From NCBI GenBank assembly GCA_015063485.1, contig SVUA01000004.1:42062-106061 (forward strand): a stretch of DNA of 64,000 nt, written 5' to 3'. Positions within the stretch are counted from its first letter, which is position 1, and every line of letters begins with the position of its first letter. The DNA comes from Oscillospiraceae bacterium. Its GTDB lineage: Bacteria; Bacillota; Clostridia; Oscillospirales; CAG-272. Below the pieces are notes generated by a model. It was not told where the DNA came from and made no database searches. It was given only the letters and a program-made list of their open reading frames with translations. Of the stretch, positions 1 through 9,470 are shown in pieces. The position numbers and the translations under genes were made by a program.

Positions 1-186
1 GCTCTTTGCTGCGGCTCTCGCCTTTATAAAGGCGTTCTCCTCAAAGGTCGTTCCGTTTTCCTCGATATCGCCGTAAATTCCTACGTCATCGAGCGAAAGC
101 ACCGATACGTCCTCAAGATATTTTGACAGAAGAGCCTCAAGCTCTCCTATCTTATGTCGGTTGCGTGAAGCAAGAACTATCTTCAT
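1..186 (-). CDS. rdgB: RdgB/HAM1 non-canonical purine NTP pyrophosphatase, N-terminal part
   Basis: The first 62 codons are visible; the gene runs off the left edge. The translation starts MKIVLASRNRHK and contains NGTTFEENAFIKARAAAKS, the N-terminal nucleotide-binding signature of the HAM1/RdgB family. These enzymes hydrolyse XTP, dITP and ITP to monophosphates and keep deaminated purines out of DNA and RNA. The ATG overlaps the ftsY stop as ATGA, so translation is probably coupled. It is the last visible gene of the radical SAM–smc–ftsY operon. The identity rests on the N terminus only, but that motif is diagnostic. Confidence 0.88.
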   Translation of the reverse strand, partial: MKIVLASRNRHKIGELEALLSKYLEDVSVLSLDDVGIYGDIEENGTTFEENAFIKARAAAKS

Positions 187-1103
187 TCCTCTTCTCCCTC
201 CGAGAAGAAGGCTTCGATAAACTCGGAAGCCACGAATTCCTGCATATCGTCTATCTTTTCGCCGACACCGATAAATTTAACGGGAATTCCGAGCTCCTTC
301 TTTATCGACAGAACGATACCGCCCTTTGCCGTGCCGTCCAGCTTATTGAGAACGAGACCCGTGATATTTGCCGCGTTACTGAATTCCTTCGCCTGCAAAA
401 TAGCGTTCTGTCCCGTCGTAGCGTCAAGTACGAGCAGATTCTCTCTTGCCGCGTCGGGAAGCTCACGCTCTATAACTCTGTTTATCTTCGCAAGCTCGTT
501 CATAAGATTCTTCTTATTGTGCAATCTTCCCGCCGTGTCTATGATAAGAACGTCCGCCTGCTTTCTCTTTGCGTAAGCGATAGCGTCGAATACGACGGCG
601 GCGGGGTCGCTTCCCTCGTTCTGACGAACGAGCTCCGCTCCCGAGCGCTCACACCAAACGGCGACCTGTTCGATAGCTGCCGCACGGAAGGTATCCGCCG
701 CCGCTACCACGACCTTTTTGCCCTTTCCGATAAGTCTGTTGGAAATTTTGCCGATAGACGTAGTCTTGCCCGCGCCATTTACTCCGATAACGAGAATTAC
801 CGAGGGGGTCGTGGAAAGCTCCAGCTCTCCGCCCTCTCCTATCATCTCTTCAAGTATCGATTTGAGGGCGTCGATGACCTGATCCTTTTCTTTAAGTCTG
901 CCCTCTTTGACGTCGTCGCGCAAACGCTCCATTATCTCCTCGGTAGCATTAACGCCGATATCCGAGACTATAAGCAGTTCCTCAAGCTCGTCGAGCAGAT
1001 CCTCGTCGACCTTAACGAAGGCTTTAAGCACCTCGTTTACCTGTCCGAAGATCGCGTTTTTCGTCTTTGAAAGACCCGCCTTTAATTTATCCAAAAATGC
1101 CAT
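183..1103 (-). CDS. ftsY: Signal recognition particle receptor FtsY
   Basis: The SRP-receptor GTPase docks ribosome–SRP complexes at the membrane. The start MAFLDKLKAGLSK is chosen over an ATG 14 codons upstream because an AAGGAG site lies 8-13 bases before it. The 306-residue product has a short charged N domain followed by the NG GTPase domain: GVNGAGKTT is the G1 loop, DTAGRLHNKKNLM the G3 region, and LNKLDGTAKGG the G4/closing loop. The long acidic A domain of E. coli FtsY is missing, as is usual in Firmicutes. The start lies inside the 3' end of smc (17-base overlap), and the stop overlaps rdgB, indicating one transcript. Confidence 0.96.
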   Translation of the reverse strand: MAFLDKLKAGLSKTKNAIFGQVNEVLKAFVKVDEDLLDELEELLIVSDIGVNATEEIMERLRDDVKEGRLKEKDQVIDALKSILEEMIGEGGELELSTTPSVILVIGVNGAGKTTSIGKISNRLIGKGKKVVVAAADTFRAAAIEQVAVWCERSGAELVRQNEGSDPAAVVFDAIAYAKRKQADVLIIDTAGRLHNKKNLMNELAKINRVIERELPDAARENLLVLDATTGQNAILQAKEFSNAANITGLVLNKLDGTAKGGIVLSIKKELGIPVKFIGVGEKIDDMQEFVASEFIEAFFSEGEEE

Positions 1104-4100
1104 CCCAATCTTCTCCTTTTTTCTTGGAAATATCGTTGATATCAAGCTCCATTACCTTTGAGATACCGCGCTCGGGCATGGTAACGCCGTAAAGACGGTT
1201 TGCCGCCTCCATAGTACCTCTTCTGTGGGTAATGAGCACGAACTGCGTTCCGCTCGAATATCTCTTTATGTATTCTGCAAAGCGCGCTACGTTTACCTCG
1301 TCGAGCGCCGCCTCTATCTCGTCAAGGATACAGAACGGCGTGGGGTTTACCTGCAAGATAGCGAAGAACAAGGCGATAGCTATAAAGGACTGCTCTCCGC
1401 CCGAGAGCTGTACCATGCTCTTGATTATCTTTCCGGGAGGCGCGGCTTTTATCTCGATACCGCTTTCAAGCACGTTGTCGGGGTCTGTCAGAGAAAGCTC
1501 TGCCGAACCGCCGCCAAACAGCTCTATAAACACCTTGTTGAAGTTCTCGTTTATCTTCTGGAACGAGTCGATAAACGCAGTCTCCATCTCGCCCTCAAGC
1601 TGACCGATAACGTCCTCAAGATCGGCGCGCGCCGCCTCAAGATCCTTTATCTGTCCCGCCATATAATCGTATCTTGCCTTAACTTCCTTGTATTTATTAA
1701 CTGCGTCAAGGTCAACGTTTCCGATAGCGCGGAGCTTATTCTTACATTCTGTCTGCTTTTGCGCCGCCTCGGCTCTCGTTGACGGCTCAAGAGCGGGATA
1801 TCCGAGTGCTAACGCGTCGCTTCTCGTCATCTCATGCTCGTCCCAAAGCTTTGAAGCAAGCTTGTCTCCGTCGTCGCGGAGATTGTTGAGCTTATTTTCA
1901 AGGCGCGTATATTCGCGGAAGATAGTTTCCTTTAGCTGAAGCTTCTCACGCATACGGATATTTACTTCGTTGAGCTTACGCTCAAACTCCGTACCGCCCG
2001 CCTCGACCTTCGATCTCTTTTCGTTAAGCTCGGAAAGCGCCTTTTCTCCCGCGTTGTATTTCTCGCGGTTTTCGGATTTTTCCTTTTCATATTCAGCAAT
2101 ACGCGCGTTAAGAACAGCTATCTTTTCGTCTTGCTCTCCTGCCGCCAAAGCAAAGCTCTGTATACGGGAAGCGCTTTCAACGGAAAGTCTTTCCTCTGTC
2201 TCGATATCCTTTCTTATCTCGTTTATTGAAATAAGAAGTGCCGTTGCCTTGGCTTCCGCTTCAGCCTTCCTGTCAAGCGCGCCGTTGCGCTTAACGTCCA
2301 TATCCGACCTTGCCGCGCTTATCTCGAAAATTTGAGCTTCAAGCTCGGTCTTACGAACCGCAAGAACGCGGAGGTCCTCCTCGTACTGCTCCTTGGTGCG
2401 CAAAAGGTCGCTGTAATCCTCGCGAAGCTTTTCGGTAAGCGTTACGTTAGCGTCAAGCTTTGCGCAAAGCTGTTCAAGTCGCGCGTTTTCGGAGTCTCTC
2501 ATTACCTTGATAAGACTTATCTTCTGTTCTGCCTCCGATTTATCGTCCTCAAGCGAGGATATCTTTTCCTCAATTTCCTTAAGCTTACGCTTTTCGCTCT
2601 CGATACGCGCGTCAAGCTCGGATACTTCGGTTTCGAGCCGCTTTATCTCTCCCGCGCGTCCGAGGATATTGTGATTCTGCTTTACAGAACCTCCCGTAAA
2701 CGAACCGCCTACGTTTATCTGTTGACCGTCAAGCGTTACGGCGCGGACACGGTAACGAAGTCCCTTCGCCATAGCGGTCGCATGGTCTATATTGTCAAAT
2801 ATCAAGGTTCGTCCGAGCAGACTTGATACTACGTCGGAGAACTTTTTATCACTCTTTACAAGCTCGTCCGCGACACCGATATATCCAACGTATCCCGACG
2901 CGTCGCGCATTTCGGGTGTTGCGCTCTGCGGACGCATTGAGGTAAGCGGGAAAAAGGTCGCTCTGCCAGCTTCCGCGCGTTTGAGCGCAAACATAGCCTC
3001 TTTAGCAACGCTCTCGTCCTCGACTACGATATGCTGGAGATTCGCTCCGAGTGCCGTCTCGATAGCCGTGATATATCTATCCTCAACGCTGATAAGCTTT
3101 GAGAGAGGTCCGTATATCTTGCCGCACTTGTTTCCGTTGCGGTCGGTTATCGCGCCCTCCTCATATTTCTTCATAACGAAGCGAACGCTTCCCGAGTAGC
3201 CCTCAAACTGCTGCTCCATAGCGCGAAACGTGTCTATTCTCTGCTGCGCCGAGTCTCTGCGGAGCTTCTGCGAAGCGATAGCCTCGCTCTGCTCCTCCTC
3301 TTCGGTATAAAGCGTATCAAGCTCTGCGGAGATACGCGTTACGTTTGCGCCCGCCTCCTCGGTAACACCGTCGTATTGAGCAACGCTCGCCTTGAGTCTT
3401 TCTATCTGCTTTTCGAACTCTTTGGTTTGCGCCTCGTATTCCGCTATCTCGCGCATAGCCGCCTCGTTCTTGTCGCTGTCGGTATTCTTTGAATTGTCGA
3501 TAAGAGATATACGCGCGTTTACGTCCGCAGCCTCGGCTTCGAGCGCGCGAATATCACCGAGAGCGCGGTCTATGTTAAAGCCAAGCTCCTCGGCTTCCTT
3601 GGCGAAAAGCGTTTGCTCCGCAAGGACTTTCTCATGAGCACTCTCCTGTGCATCGAGCTTTTGCTTCATGTCGGAAATTCGAGCCTCTCTCTGCTTCTCG
3701 CTCTCCTCCTCCGCCGCAACCGATTTTTGAGCCGAGCCTTTCGCTCCCTCTGCCTCGGCAATAAGCTCCCTCGTATGAAGGATATTCGCCTCTGTAATGC
3801 GATATTCACTGTCAAGACCGTGATTTATCTCGGTCTGCTCTCGTATCTGCGAAAGAAGATTCTCGGATTCGGATTTGTTCGACTGCGATATCTCAAAAAG
3901 CTTTTCGCTCTGTACCTCAAGCGACTTTATCGAATCCTCTACGGTGTTCAGCTCAAACTCGGACTCATGGAAGCTTCCCTCGTATTTTGCGATATCGGCG
4001 CGTATCTTGTCGGTATCGTAGAGCCAGAGCTGGATATCTACCTTTTTCTTCGTTTCAAGAAGCTCGATAGCCTTCTTCGCCTTTTCGGCTTCCTTTTCAA

Positions 4101-4719
4101 GAGGAGCTACTTGCGCGGAAACCTCGGTAAAGACGTCGTTTATACGCGTCATGTTGTCCTCGGTTGCCGCGAGCTTTCGCTCGGTCTCGCTCTTTTTATG
4201 TCTGTATTTCGCGATTCCCGACGCGTCCTCAAAGATACTGCGCCTCTCGTCGCTCTTTTTAGATACTATCTCTGCGATCTTTCCCTGACCGATAATAGAA
4301 TATCCGTCACGTCCGACACCCGTATTCATAAAGAGCTCGTAAATGTCGCGCAAACGCACGGCTCTGCGGTTTATATAGTATTCGCTCTCACCCGAACGGT
4401 AATAACGGCGGGTAACGGTGACCTCGTCATAGGGACAGTCGAGTCTGCCGAGCATTCCCGAGTTGTCAAAGGTCACGGAGACCTCGGCAAAGCCCATAGG
4501 TCTGCGGCTGTCCGCACCGCCGAAGATGATATCCTCCATCTTCGTTCCGCGTATGCTCTTTGACGATATCTCGCCAAGTACCCAACGCATAGCGTCCGAA
4601 ATATTTGATTTTCCGCTTCCGTTTGGTCCGACTATTACGGTAGAGCCGCCCTCAAAGGTCAGCTTCGTTTTATCGGGAAAGGATTTAAAGCCCTGAAGCT
4701 CAAGAGATTTAAGATACAC
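1087..4719 (-). CDS. smc: Chromosome segregation protein SMC
   Basis: The 1210-residue condensin ATPase has the full family layout. The N-terminal Walker A is GPNGSGKSN near residue 32, a long coiled coil follows, then a hinge around residues 500-680 containing the RATFFPLTSM segment, and a second coiled coil. The C-terminal ABC signature is LSGGEQS, followed by Walker B CILDEIEAALD. It acts with ScpA and ScpB to organise and segregate the chromosome; neither partner is in the window. The start codon is GTG with an AAGGGAG site. It sits 27 bases after the radical SAM gene and overlaps ftsY, the standard Firmicutes order. Confidence 0.97.
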   Translation of the reverse strand: MYLKSLELQGFKSFPDKTKLTFEGGSTVIVGPNGSGKSNISDAMRWVLGEISSKSIRGTKMEDIIFGGADSRRPMGFAEVSVTFDNSGMLGRLDCPYDEVTVTRRYYRSGESEYYINRRAVRLRDIYELFMNTGVGRDGYSIIGQGKIAEIVSKKSDERRSIFEDASGIAKYRHKKSETERKLAATEDNMTRINDVFTEVSAQVAPLEKEAEKAKKAIELLETKKKVDIQLWLYDTDKIRADIAKYEGSFHESEFELNTVEDSIKSLEVQSEKLFEISQSNKSESENLLSQIREQTEINHGLDSEYRITEANILHTRELIAEAEGAKGSAQKSVAAEEESEKQREARISDMKQKLDAQESAHEKVLAEQTLFAKEAEELGFNIDRALGDIRALEAEAADVNARISLIDNSKNTDSDKNEAAMREIAEYEAQTKEFEKQIERLKASVAQYDGVTEEAGANVTRISAELDTLYTEEEEQSEAIASQKLRRDSAQQRIDTFRAMEQQFEGYSGSVRFVMKKYEEGAITDRNGNKCGKIYGPLSKLISVEDRYITAIETALGANLQHIVVEDESVAKEAMFALKRAEAGRATFFPLTSMRPQSATPEMRDASGYVGYIGVADELVKSDKKFSDVVSSLLGRTLIFDNIDHATAMAKGLRYRVRAVTLDGQQINVGGSFTGGSVKQNHNILGRAGEIKRLETEVSELDARIESEKRKLKEIEEKISSLEDDKSEAEQKISLIKVMRDSENARLEQLCAKLDANVTLTEKLREDYSDLLRTKEQYEEDLRVLAVRKTELEAQIFEISAARSDMDVKRNGALDRKAEAEAKATALLISINEIRKDIETEERLSVESASRIQSFALAAGEQDEKIAVLNARIAEYEKEKSENREKYNAGEKALSELNEKRSKVEAGGTEFERKLNEVNIRMREKLQLKETIFREYTRLENKLNNLRDDGDKLASKLWDEHEMTRSDALALGYPALEPSTRAEAAQKQTECKNKLRAIGNVDLDAVNKYKEVKARYDYMAGQIKDLEAARADLEDVIGQLEGEMETAFIDSFQKINENFNKVFIELFGGGSAELSLTDPDNVLESGIEIKAAPPGKIIKSMVQLSGGEQSFIAIALFFAILQVNPTPFCILDEIEAALDEVNVARFAEYIKRYSSGTQFVLITHRRGTMEAANRLYGVTMPERGISKVMELDINDISKKKGEDWDGIFG

Positions 4720-4746
4720 GATGTTTCTCCCTTCGGAAAATGTATT

Positions 4747-5769
4747 TTATCGCAAATTATGTTCCAATATAATATTATAACCTATAATTTCATTTTTTTC
4801 AAGGACTTTTACAGACTTAAAGCCATATTTTTCGCAAAATCTCGTTTTATTTCGCCTATTTTGCCCCGAAGCCTTCGAAACAGAGCCGCGAGAGACGAAA
4901 ATTTTAAGCTCTCCGCCGCGATATCCGCATCTTTCTATCTCCGCGCATATGCGGTCGAAATAAAGCTCTCCCATAGCCATCTCTCCGATAGCCGAATGAT
5001 TCGCGCCCCCCACGACCTCGCTCTCGTCCGAAAGATTTTCCGAGGCGCAAAGTCCGACTCTTATACAAGGAACACTTGATCTGTCAAAGATATCAAGTAC
5101 ATTTTTGGTGCGTATGACCGCTTCTTCGTTTGAGATCGGTGTGTATGCTCCCTGTTTTGTCATATCGGCAAGCTCCGTACCGCGAAAAACGACGGTCGGA
5201 TAGACTCTCGCGCCGACTGCCCCCAGCTCGCATATAAGACGAGCCGTCTCCTGTTCTGTTTCAGGCGTCGAAAGAGGAAGACCTATCATCATCTGTCCGA
5301 CGAGGTCAAAGCCCGCGCCGACAACGGCACGGCACGCCCGAATGGCGCACTCTCTGTCGTGTCCGCGTTTCGTAGCGGCAAGTACTTTGTCATCAAGGCT
5401 CTGGAGACCGAGTTCAATGGTTTTTACGGAGTATCTGCCGAGAATTTCAAGTATCTCTTTGTCAATGTAATCGGGACGGGTCGAGAGCCTTATAGACCCA
5501 GCCGCGCCTTTGTCTATATATCTCTGCGCACGAGTGAGTAACTCTATCATAAGAGAGCGGTCGATGCCCGTAAACGAACCGCCGAAAAAGGCTATCTCCC
5601 GCTCGGAGTCAGCTCCCGCCGTAGAGAGCACGCGCTCTATCTCACTGTCAAGCTCGTCGGGATCAAAACTCGCGTGTCCAGATATCGTTCGTTGATTACA
5701 AAATACGCACATATTGGGACAACCCATGTGCGTAATGAATATCGGTATGTTTATGTGTCGTTTTTTCAT
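4747..5769 (-). CDS. Radical SAM protein, Elp3-like (rnc–smc neighbourhood type)
   Basis: The N terminus carries the 4Fe-4S cysteine motif C-x3-C-x2-C in GCPNMCVFCNQ, followed by FFGGSFTGI, which matches the radical SAM/Elp3-like family (oxygen-independent coproporphyrinogen oxidase-like fold). In Clostridia a radical SAM gene of this type commonly sits directly before smc; its substrate is not firmly established. The ATG at MKKRHINIPIF is preferred over a TTG nine codons upstream because AGGTGG lies just before it. A promoter (TTGACT-17-TAAAAT) lies upstream, so this is the first gene of the operon through rdgB. There are several cysteines near the C-terminal half (IRVGLCASEN, ICAEIERCG). 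Confidence 0.85.
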   Translation of the reverse strand: MKKRHINIPIFITHMGCPNMCVFCNQRTISGHASFDPDELDSEIERVLSTAGADSEREIAFFGGSFTGIDRSLMIELLTRAQRYIDKGAAGSIRLSTRPDYIDKEILEILGRYSVKTIELGLQSLDDKVLAATKRGHDRECAIRACRAVVGAGFDLVGQMMIGLPLSTPETEQETARLICELGAVGARVYPTVVFRGTELADMTKQGAYTPISNEEAVIRTKNVLDIFDRSSVPCIRVGLCASENLSDESEVVGGANHSAIGEMAMGELYFDRICAEIERCGYRGGELKIFVSRGSVSKASGQNRRNKTRFCEKYGFKSVKVLEKNEIIGYNIILEHNLR

Positions 5770-5810
5770 ATGCCACCTACAAAAAATATCCGTCAATTAT
5801 GCATTAATTT

Positions 5811-5839
5811 ATTTTACCACAAATTCTTAAAATAGTCAA
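5811..5839 (-). promoter_or_regulatory. Promoter of the radical SAM–smc–ftsY–rdgB operon
   Basis: On the minus strand a -35 TTGACT (5834-5839) and a -10 TAAAAT (5811-5816) are separated by 17 bases, about 40 bases before the radical SAM start. Confidence 0.75.
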
Positions 5840-5842
5840 TAA

Positions 5843-5874
5843 AAAGAGAGACTTCACTTGTGAAATCTCTCTTT
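5843..5874 (-). terminator. Intrinsic terminator of the LiaF-like gene
   Basis: A hairpin with arms AAAGAGAGA(C)TTCA and TGAA(A)TCTCTCTTT, one mismatch and a 4-base loop, is followed on the minus strand by a T run. It separates the LiaF-like gene from the next promoter. Confidence 0.8.
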
Positions 5875-5893
5875 AAAATCAATAATAGAACCC

Positions 5894-6571
5894 TTATTTT
5901 ATCTCGATACCGCCGAAAACAGCAGTTCCGCTGACGTAGATGGTCGGAGCGTCGGGGTGCGATGCCGTTTCATTTGAAGTTCCGCCGAAAATACTGTTCG
6001 AATCCAACTTAACGTTTACGTTATTCGGAACTAAAATATCGATGCCTCCGAAGATAGCAGAAGCTTGAATAGCGCAATCTTTTTCAATGACCGCATTTCT
6101 CAGGTCGCACTCTACACCGCCAAATATGGCGTAAAGCTCCGCGCCCTCAAATATCTCACCGTCACATTTCATATCCGAACCCGAAAAAGCGGCAAATCCC
6201 CTGTTGATATTTTTGCCTTCCGATTTCAATTTTTTAATAATTTCGTTAGTTTTTTTGCCGAAGATGGCTTTAAATATCAGCTTCAGACCGATAATAACGA
6301 TAATTGCGGGAACGAGCAGCTTCCAAAGAATAGAAAAGCTCAAAATGTCCTGACAGCACAAGAACAAAAGCACGCCGATAATAATACCTATAATATTTCC
6401 GAATTTTTCCCTCTCTGTAAACAAACCGACAGTACACGGTATGATGATAAACAAAGTCCACCAACCGTCAAAAAACACGTCGATGTCGGTCACGTTAAAA
6501 GCATTCAGAGCGAATATCACGCCCGCAGCTACCAATACGATACCAAGAATTATGCTCGTTACCTTTTTCAT
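5894..6571 (-). CDS. LiaF-like membrane protein (DUF5668 plus cell-wall response domain)
   Basis: The 225-residue protein begins with about four transmembrane helices (residues 5-95, with ILGIVLVAAGVIFALNAF and WTLFIIIPCTVGLF). A soluble C-terminal half then contains repeated FGG turns (IFGGVECDLRNAVI, IFGGIDILVPNNV, SIFGGTSNE, VFGGIEIK). This is the layout of LiaF/YvqF-like proteins, in which the C-terminal beta-solenoid senses or modulates a cell-envelope stress two-component system. No histidine kinase or response regulator is adjacent, so the regulatory partner is unknown. The start has an AAGGAG site, and the gene has its own promoter and terminator, so it appears monocistronic. Confidence 0.8.
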   Translation of the reverse strand: MKKVTSIILGIVLVAAGVIFALNAFNVTDIDVFFDGWWTLFIIIPCTVGLFTEREKFGNIIGIIIGVLLFLCCQDILSFSILWKLLVPAIIVIIGLKLIFKAIFGKKTNEIIKKLKSEGKNINRGFAAFSGSDMKCDGEIFEGAELYAIFGGVECDLRNAVIEKDCAIQASAIFGGIDILVPNNVNVKLDSNSIFGGTSNETASHPDAPTIYVSGTAVFGGIEIK

Positions 6572-6629
6572 TTTTCCGTTCTCCTTATCTGCTAAAAAAG
6601 TCTTTTTGTTAAGTTGATTTTACAAAGTC

Positions 6630-6658
6630 ATTATATCATATGGGCATTAAAAAGTCAA
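6630..6658 (-). promoter_or_regulatory. Promoter of the LiaF-like gene
   Basis: On the minus strand TTGACT (6653-6658) and TATAAT (6630-6635) are 17 bases apart, about 60 bases before the start codon. Confidence 0.75.
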
Positions 6659-6689
6659 TAATTTTGCCGAATGTGAGAGGGAAAAGTTT

Positions 6690-6843
6690 CCTCAATTATT
6701 CATTATTCATCAGCGCAGTGGCTTCATTATTCATTCTTCATTAAAAAATCCGCGTAAAAAATGAATAATGAATGATGAATAATGAAAAATGAATAATACA
6801 AACAAAAAAACCGCATTCTTACGAATGCGGATTTTTTGTTTGG
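6690..6843. repeat. 154-bp dispersed repeat, copy A, 3' of tRNA-His
   Basis: This stretch is about 95% identical (7 differences in 154 bases by eye) to 13294-13447. It consists of inverted arrays of ATTCAT/ATGAAT units around CCGCGT, then the terminator-like hairpin, and ends at the 3' CCA of the tRNA gene. Copy B is placed the same way at tRNA-Arg. Confidence 0.85.
6804..6837 (-). terminator. Terminator downstream of tRNA-His
   Basis: A perfect 8-bp stem, CCGCATTC/GAATGCGG with a 4-base loop (6811-6830), is flanked by A and T runs on both sides, so it could terminate in both directions. Confidence 0.8.
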
Positions 6844-6918
6844 GGTGAGATATGGGATTCGAACCCACGGCCTTCAGGGCCACAACCTGACGCGCTAACC
6901 AACTGCGCCAATCCCACC
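6841..6918 (-). tRNA. tRNA-His (GTG anticodon)
   Basis: The minus strand folds into a full cloverleaf. The acceptor GTGGGAT pairs with ATCTCAC, the anticodon stem is TCAGG/CCTGA and the loop is TTGTGGC, giving anticodon GTG. The T arm contains GGTTCGAATCC. The extra G at -1 opposite C73, specific to histidine tRNA, is present, and CCA is encoded. Confidence 0.96.
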
Positions 6919-6937
6919 ATGTCAATCGACGGGATAT

Positions 6938-6966
6938 ATTATAACATAAAGCTCCCGATTTGTCAA
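6938..6966 (-). promoter_or_regulatory. Consensus promoter of tRNA-His
   Basis: TTGACA (6961-6966) and TATAAT (6938-6943) with exactly 17 bases between them on the minus strand, 20 bases before the tRNA. Confidence 0.9.
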
Positions 6967-7035
6967 CACCAAATTTCAATTTTTTTGCTTTTTATTTTTT
7001 TGACCGATTTTTATATGCAAATCTCCGCTTTTCTA

Positions 7036-7064
7036 TTGACAAATCGACAAAAACAGTGTATAAT
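7036..7064 (+). promoter_or_regulatory. Consensus promoter of the pflB leader
   Basis: TTGACA (7036-7041) and TATAAT (7059-7064) are 17 bases apart. Transcription should start near 7071, just before the riboswitch. Confidence 0.9.
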
Positions 7065-7084
7065 GATATCGTAATCAAATAGAC

Positions 7085-7193
7085 CTTACGTGACTGACGG
7101 AATCGCGGAGCACCGCGGGGGAACGTATTGGTCAATTTAATGCCGACCGTCTGGGCAATTCAGCTTAAAAAAACTGGATTGCCCTGTTTTGTT
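7085..7193 (+). ncRNA. ZTP riboswitch (pfl motif) with expression-platform terminator
   Basis: The leader carries the two conserved parts of the pfl/ZTP motif. The 5' part is GTGACTGACGG followed by GGAGCACCGCGGGGGAACGT, and the 3' part is CCGACCGTCTGGGCA (7144-7157). The final GGGCA is also the first half of an intrinsic terminator: GGGCAATtCAG pairs with CTGgATTGCCC (to about 7182) and is followed by TGTTTTGTTT. Ligand binding would therefore compete with termination and turn pflB on. ZTP/ZMP signals shortage of 10-formyl-tetrahydrofolate, which is made from formate, the product of Pfl. Confidence 0.88.
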
Positions 7194-7238
7194 TACAGGG
7201 CAATCAAAGGCAAACATTTACAGAGGAGGTATTTACAC

Positions 7239-9470
7239 ATGAAACACGAAAATTGGAACGGTTTTATCGGAGGGGTTTGGCAGGATACTATCGACGTACG
7301 CGATTTTATCCAGAAGAACTACCGCGAGTACACGGGGGACGGAAGCTTTTTGTCCTCGGCTACTCCCCGTACGAAAGCTCTTATGGACAAGGTTCAAGCA
7401 CTTTTTGCAGAGGAAAGAAAGAGAGGCGGAGTTCTTGACATAGACACGCAGACAACGTCGTCGCTCAAAAACTACGCTCCGGGTTACATCGATAAAGAAA
7501 ACGAGCTTATCGTCGGAATGCAGACCGATGCTCCCTTAAAACGCGGAGTTCACCCCTTTGGCGGTATCCGTATGGCAAGACAGGCGTGTAAGGCTTACGG
7601 CTACGAGCTCGGCGAACAGATAGAGACGAGCTTCAGATACCGCACGACTCACAACGACGGCGTTTTCAGAGCATACACCGATGAGATGCGCGCCGCTCGT
7701 AAATGTCACATTATAACGGGACTTCCCGACGCTTACGGCCGCGGACGTATAATCGGCGACTACCGCCGCGTTGCTCTTTACGGAATCGACCGTCTTATCG
7801 AAGAAAAGGTAAAGGACAAAAACGCGCTTGCCGCGGGCGATTTCAATACCGAAGAGGTCAGAATTACCGAGGAGCTCTTCCAGCAGATAACCTTCCTTGG
7901 CTACATAAAGGATATGGCGGCTATGTACGGCGTTGACATAAGCAAACCCGCAAGTAACGCAAAGGAAGCTATCCAGTGGACCTATTTCGGCTACCTCGCG
8001 GCTATCAAGGAGCAGAACGGAGCGGCTATGTCGCTCGGCCGCGTAAGCACGTTCTTTGATATCTACGTTGAGCGTGATATCGAGCGCGGAATACTCACCG
8101 AAGAGGGTGCGCAGGAGCTTTACGACGACTTCGTTATAAAGCTTCGCATAGCGCGTCACCTCCGCACCCCCGAGTACAACGAGCTTTTTGGCGGCGACCC
8201 GATGTGGATAACCGAATCGGTCGGCGGTATGGGCGAGGACGGAAGAACGCTTGTAACAAAGGGCAGCTTCCGTATGCTGAATACCCTTTACACGCTCGGC
8301 TCTTCTCCCGAACCTAACCTTACGATTCTTTGGGCTAAGGCTCTTCCCGACGGATTTAAGAAGTTCTGCGCCAAGGTATCGGCTGACACCGACTCGATAC
8401 AGTACGAAAACGACGACCTTATGCGCGAATATTACGGAGACGATTACGCTATCGCGTGTTGCGTTTCCGCCATGAAGATAGGTAAGCAGATGCAGTTCTT
8501 CGGGGCGAGAGGCAACCTTGCAAAGCTTCTCCGTCTCGCAATAAACGGCGGATACGATACGCTGAGCGATATGCATATAGGTCCTCAAATGGAGGCGATG
8601 ACGGGCGACAAGCTCGACTTTGACGAGGTCATGCGCCGCATGGATATCTATATGGATTGGCTCTCAAGGCTCTACGTCAATACTATGAACGTTATCCACT
8701 ATATGCACGACAAATACGCGTATGAAAAATCGCAGATGGCTCTGCACGACACCAAGGTCGACAGATTTATGGCGTTCGGTATCGCGGGACTTTCGGTAGT
8801 TGCCGATTCCCTTTCGGCTATCAAGTACGCAAACGTAAAGCCTGTACGCGACGAAAACGGATATATCGTAAGCTTTGAGACAACGGGAGACTTCCCGAAG
8901 TTTGGAAACGACGACGACAGAGTTGACCTTATCGCAAAGGATATGACGCACAAATTCATCACCGCCTTGAGAAAAACCCCGACTTACAGAAACGCGATGC
9001 ATACACTCTCTGTACTGACCATTACCTCTAACGTAATGTACGGCAAGAACACGGGCGCAACTCCCGACGGCAGAGGCGCGGGCGAGCCCTTTGCCCCAGG
9101 TGCGAACCCAATGCACAACCGAGAGGAGAACGGTGCGCTCGCCTCGCTCAACTCGGTAGCAAAGCTCTCTTACGACGATTGCCGTGACGGTATCTCCAAC
9201 ACCTTCTCAATAACACCCGACGCACTTGGAAGAAGCGAGGACGAACGTATATGCAACCTCGTATCTATCCTTGACGGATATTTCGCAAAGAGAGCGCATC
9301 ATATAAACGTAAATGTGCTAAACAGAGAAACGCTTATGAAAGCATATGAAGATCCCGAGGCTTATCCGAACCTCACCATAAGAGTTTCAGGCTACGCCGT
9401 TAACTTCAACAAGCTCTCGCGTGAACAGCAGAAGGAAGTTATCAGCCGTACCTTCCACGAAACAGTATGA
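7239..9470 (+). CDS. pflB: Formate acetyltransferase (pyruvate formate-lyase)
   Basis: This glycyl-radical enzyme converts pyruvate and CoA to acetyl-CoA and formate under anaerobic conditions. The 743-residue length matches the family. The paired catalytic cysteines are Cys407-Cys408 in IACCVSAM, and the radical glycine is Gly718 in RVSGYAV near the C terminus. The start MKHENWNGF is chosen over upstream in-frame codons, which lie in the riboswitch terminator, because GAGGAGG sits ten bases before it. The stop overlaps the pflA start as ATGA. Expression is probably controlled by the upstream ZTP riboswitch. Confidence 0.97.
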   Translation: MKHENWNGFIGGVWQDTIDVRDFIQKNYREYTGDGSFLSSATPRTKALMDKVQALFAEERKRGGVLDIDTQTTSSLKNYAPGYIDKENELIVGMQTDAPLKRGVHPFGGIRMARQACKAYGYELGEQIETSFRYRTTHNDGVFRAYTDEMRAARKCHIITGLPDAYGRGRIIGDYRRVALYGIDRLIEEKVKDKNALAAGDFNTEEVRITEELFQQITFLGYIKDMAAMYGVDISKPASNAKEAIQWTYFGYLAAIKEQNGAAMSLGRVSTFFDIYVERDIERGILTEEGAQELYDDFVIKLRIARHLRTPEYNELFGGDPMWITESVGGMGEDGRTLVTKGSFRMLNTLYTLGSSPEPNLTILWAKALPDGFKKFCAKVSADTDSIQYENDDLMREYYGDDYAIACCVSAMKIGKQMQFFGARGNLAKLLRLAINGGYDTLSDMHIGPQMEAMTGDKLDFDEVMRRMDIYMDWLSRLYVNTMNVIHYMHDKYAYEKSQMALHDTKVDRFMAFGIAGLSVVADSLSAIKYANVKPVRDENGYIVSFETTGDFPKFGNDDDRVDLIAKDMTHKFITALRKTPTYRNAMHTLSVLTITSNVMYGKNTGATPDGRGAGEPFAPGANPMHNREENGALASLNSVAKLSYDDCRDGISNTFSITPDALGRSEDERICNLVSILDGYFAKRAHHINVNVLNRETLMKAYEDPEAYPNLTIRVSGYAVNFNKLSREQQKEVISRTFHETV

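Noticed and set aside
123..1070. 315-codon plus-strand open frame over ftsY
   Set aside because: Antisense shadow of a conserved gene; its product is rich in Leu/Arg/Ser with no recognisable domain. Similar shadows over smc, pflB, the GH20-type gene and the LRR gene were also dropped.
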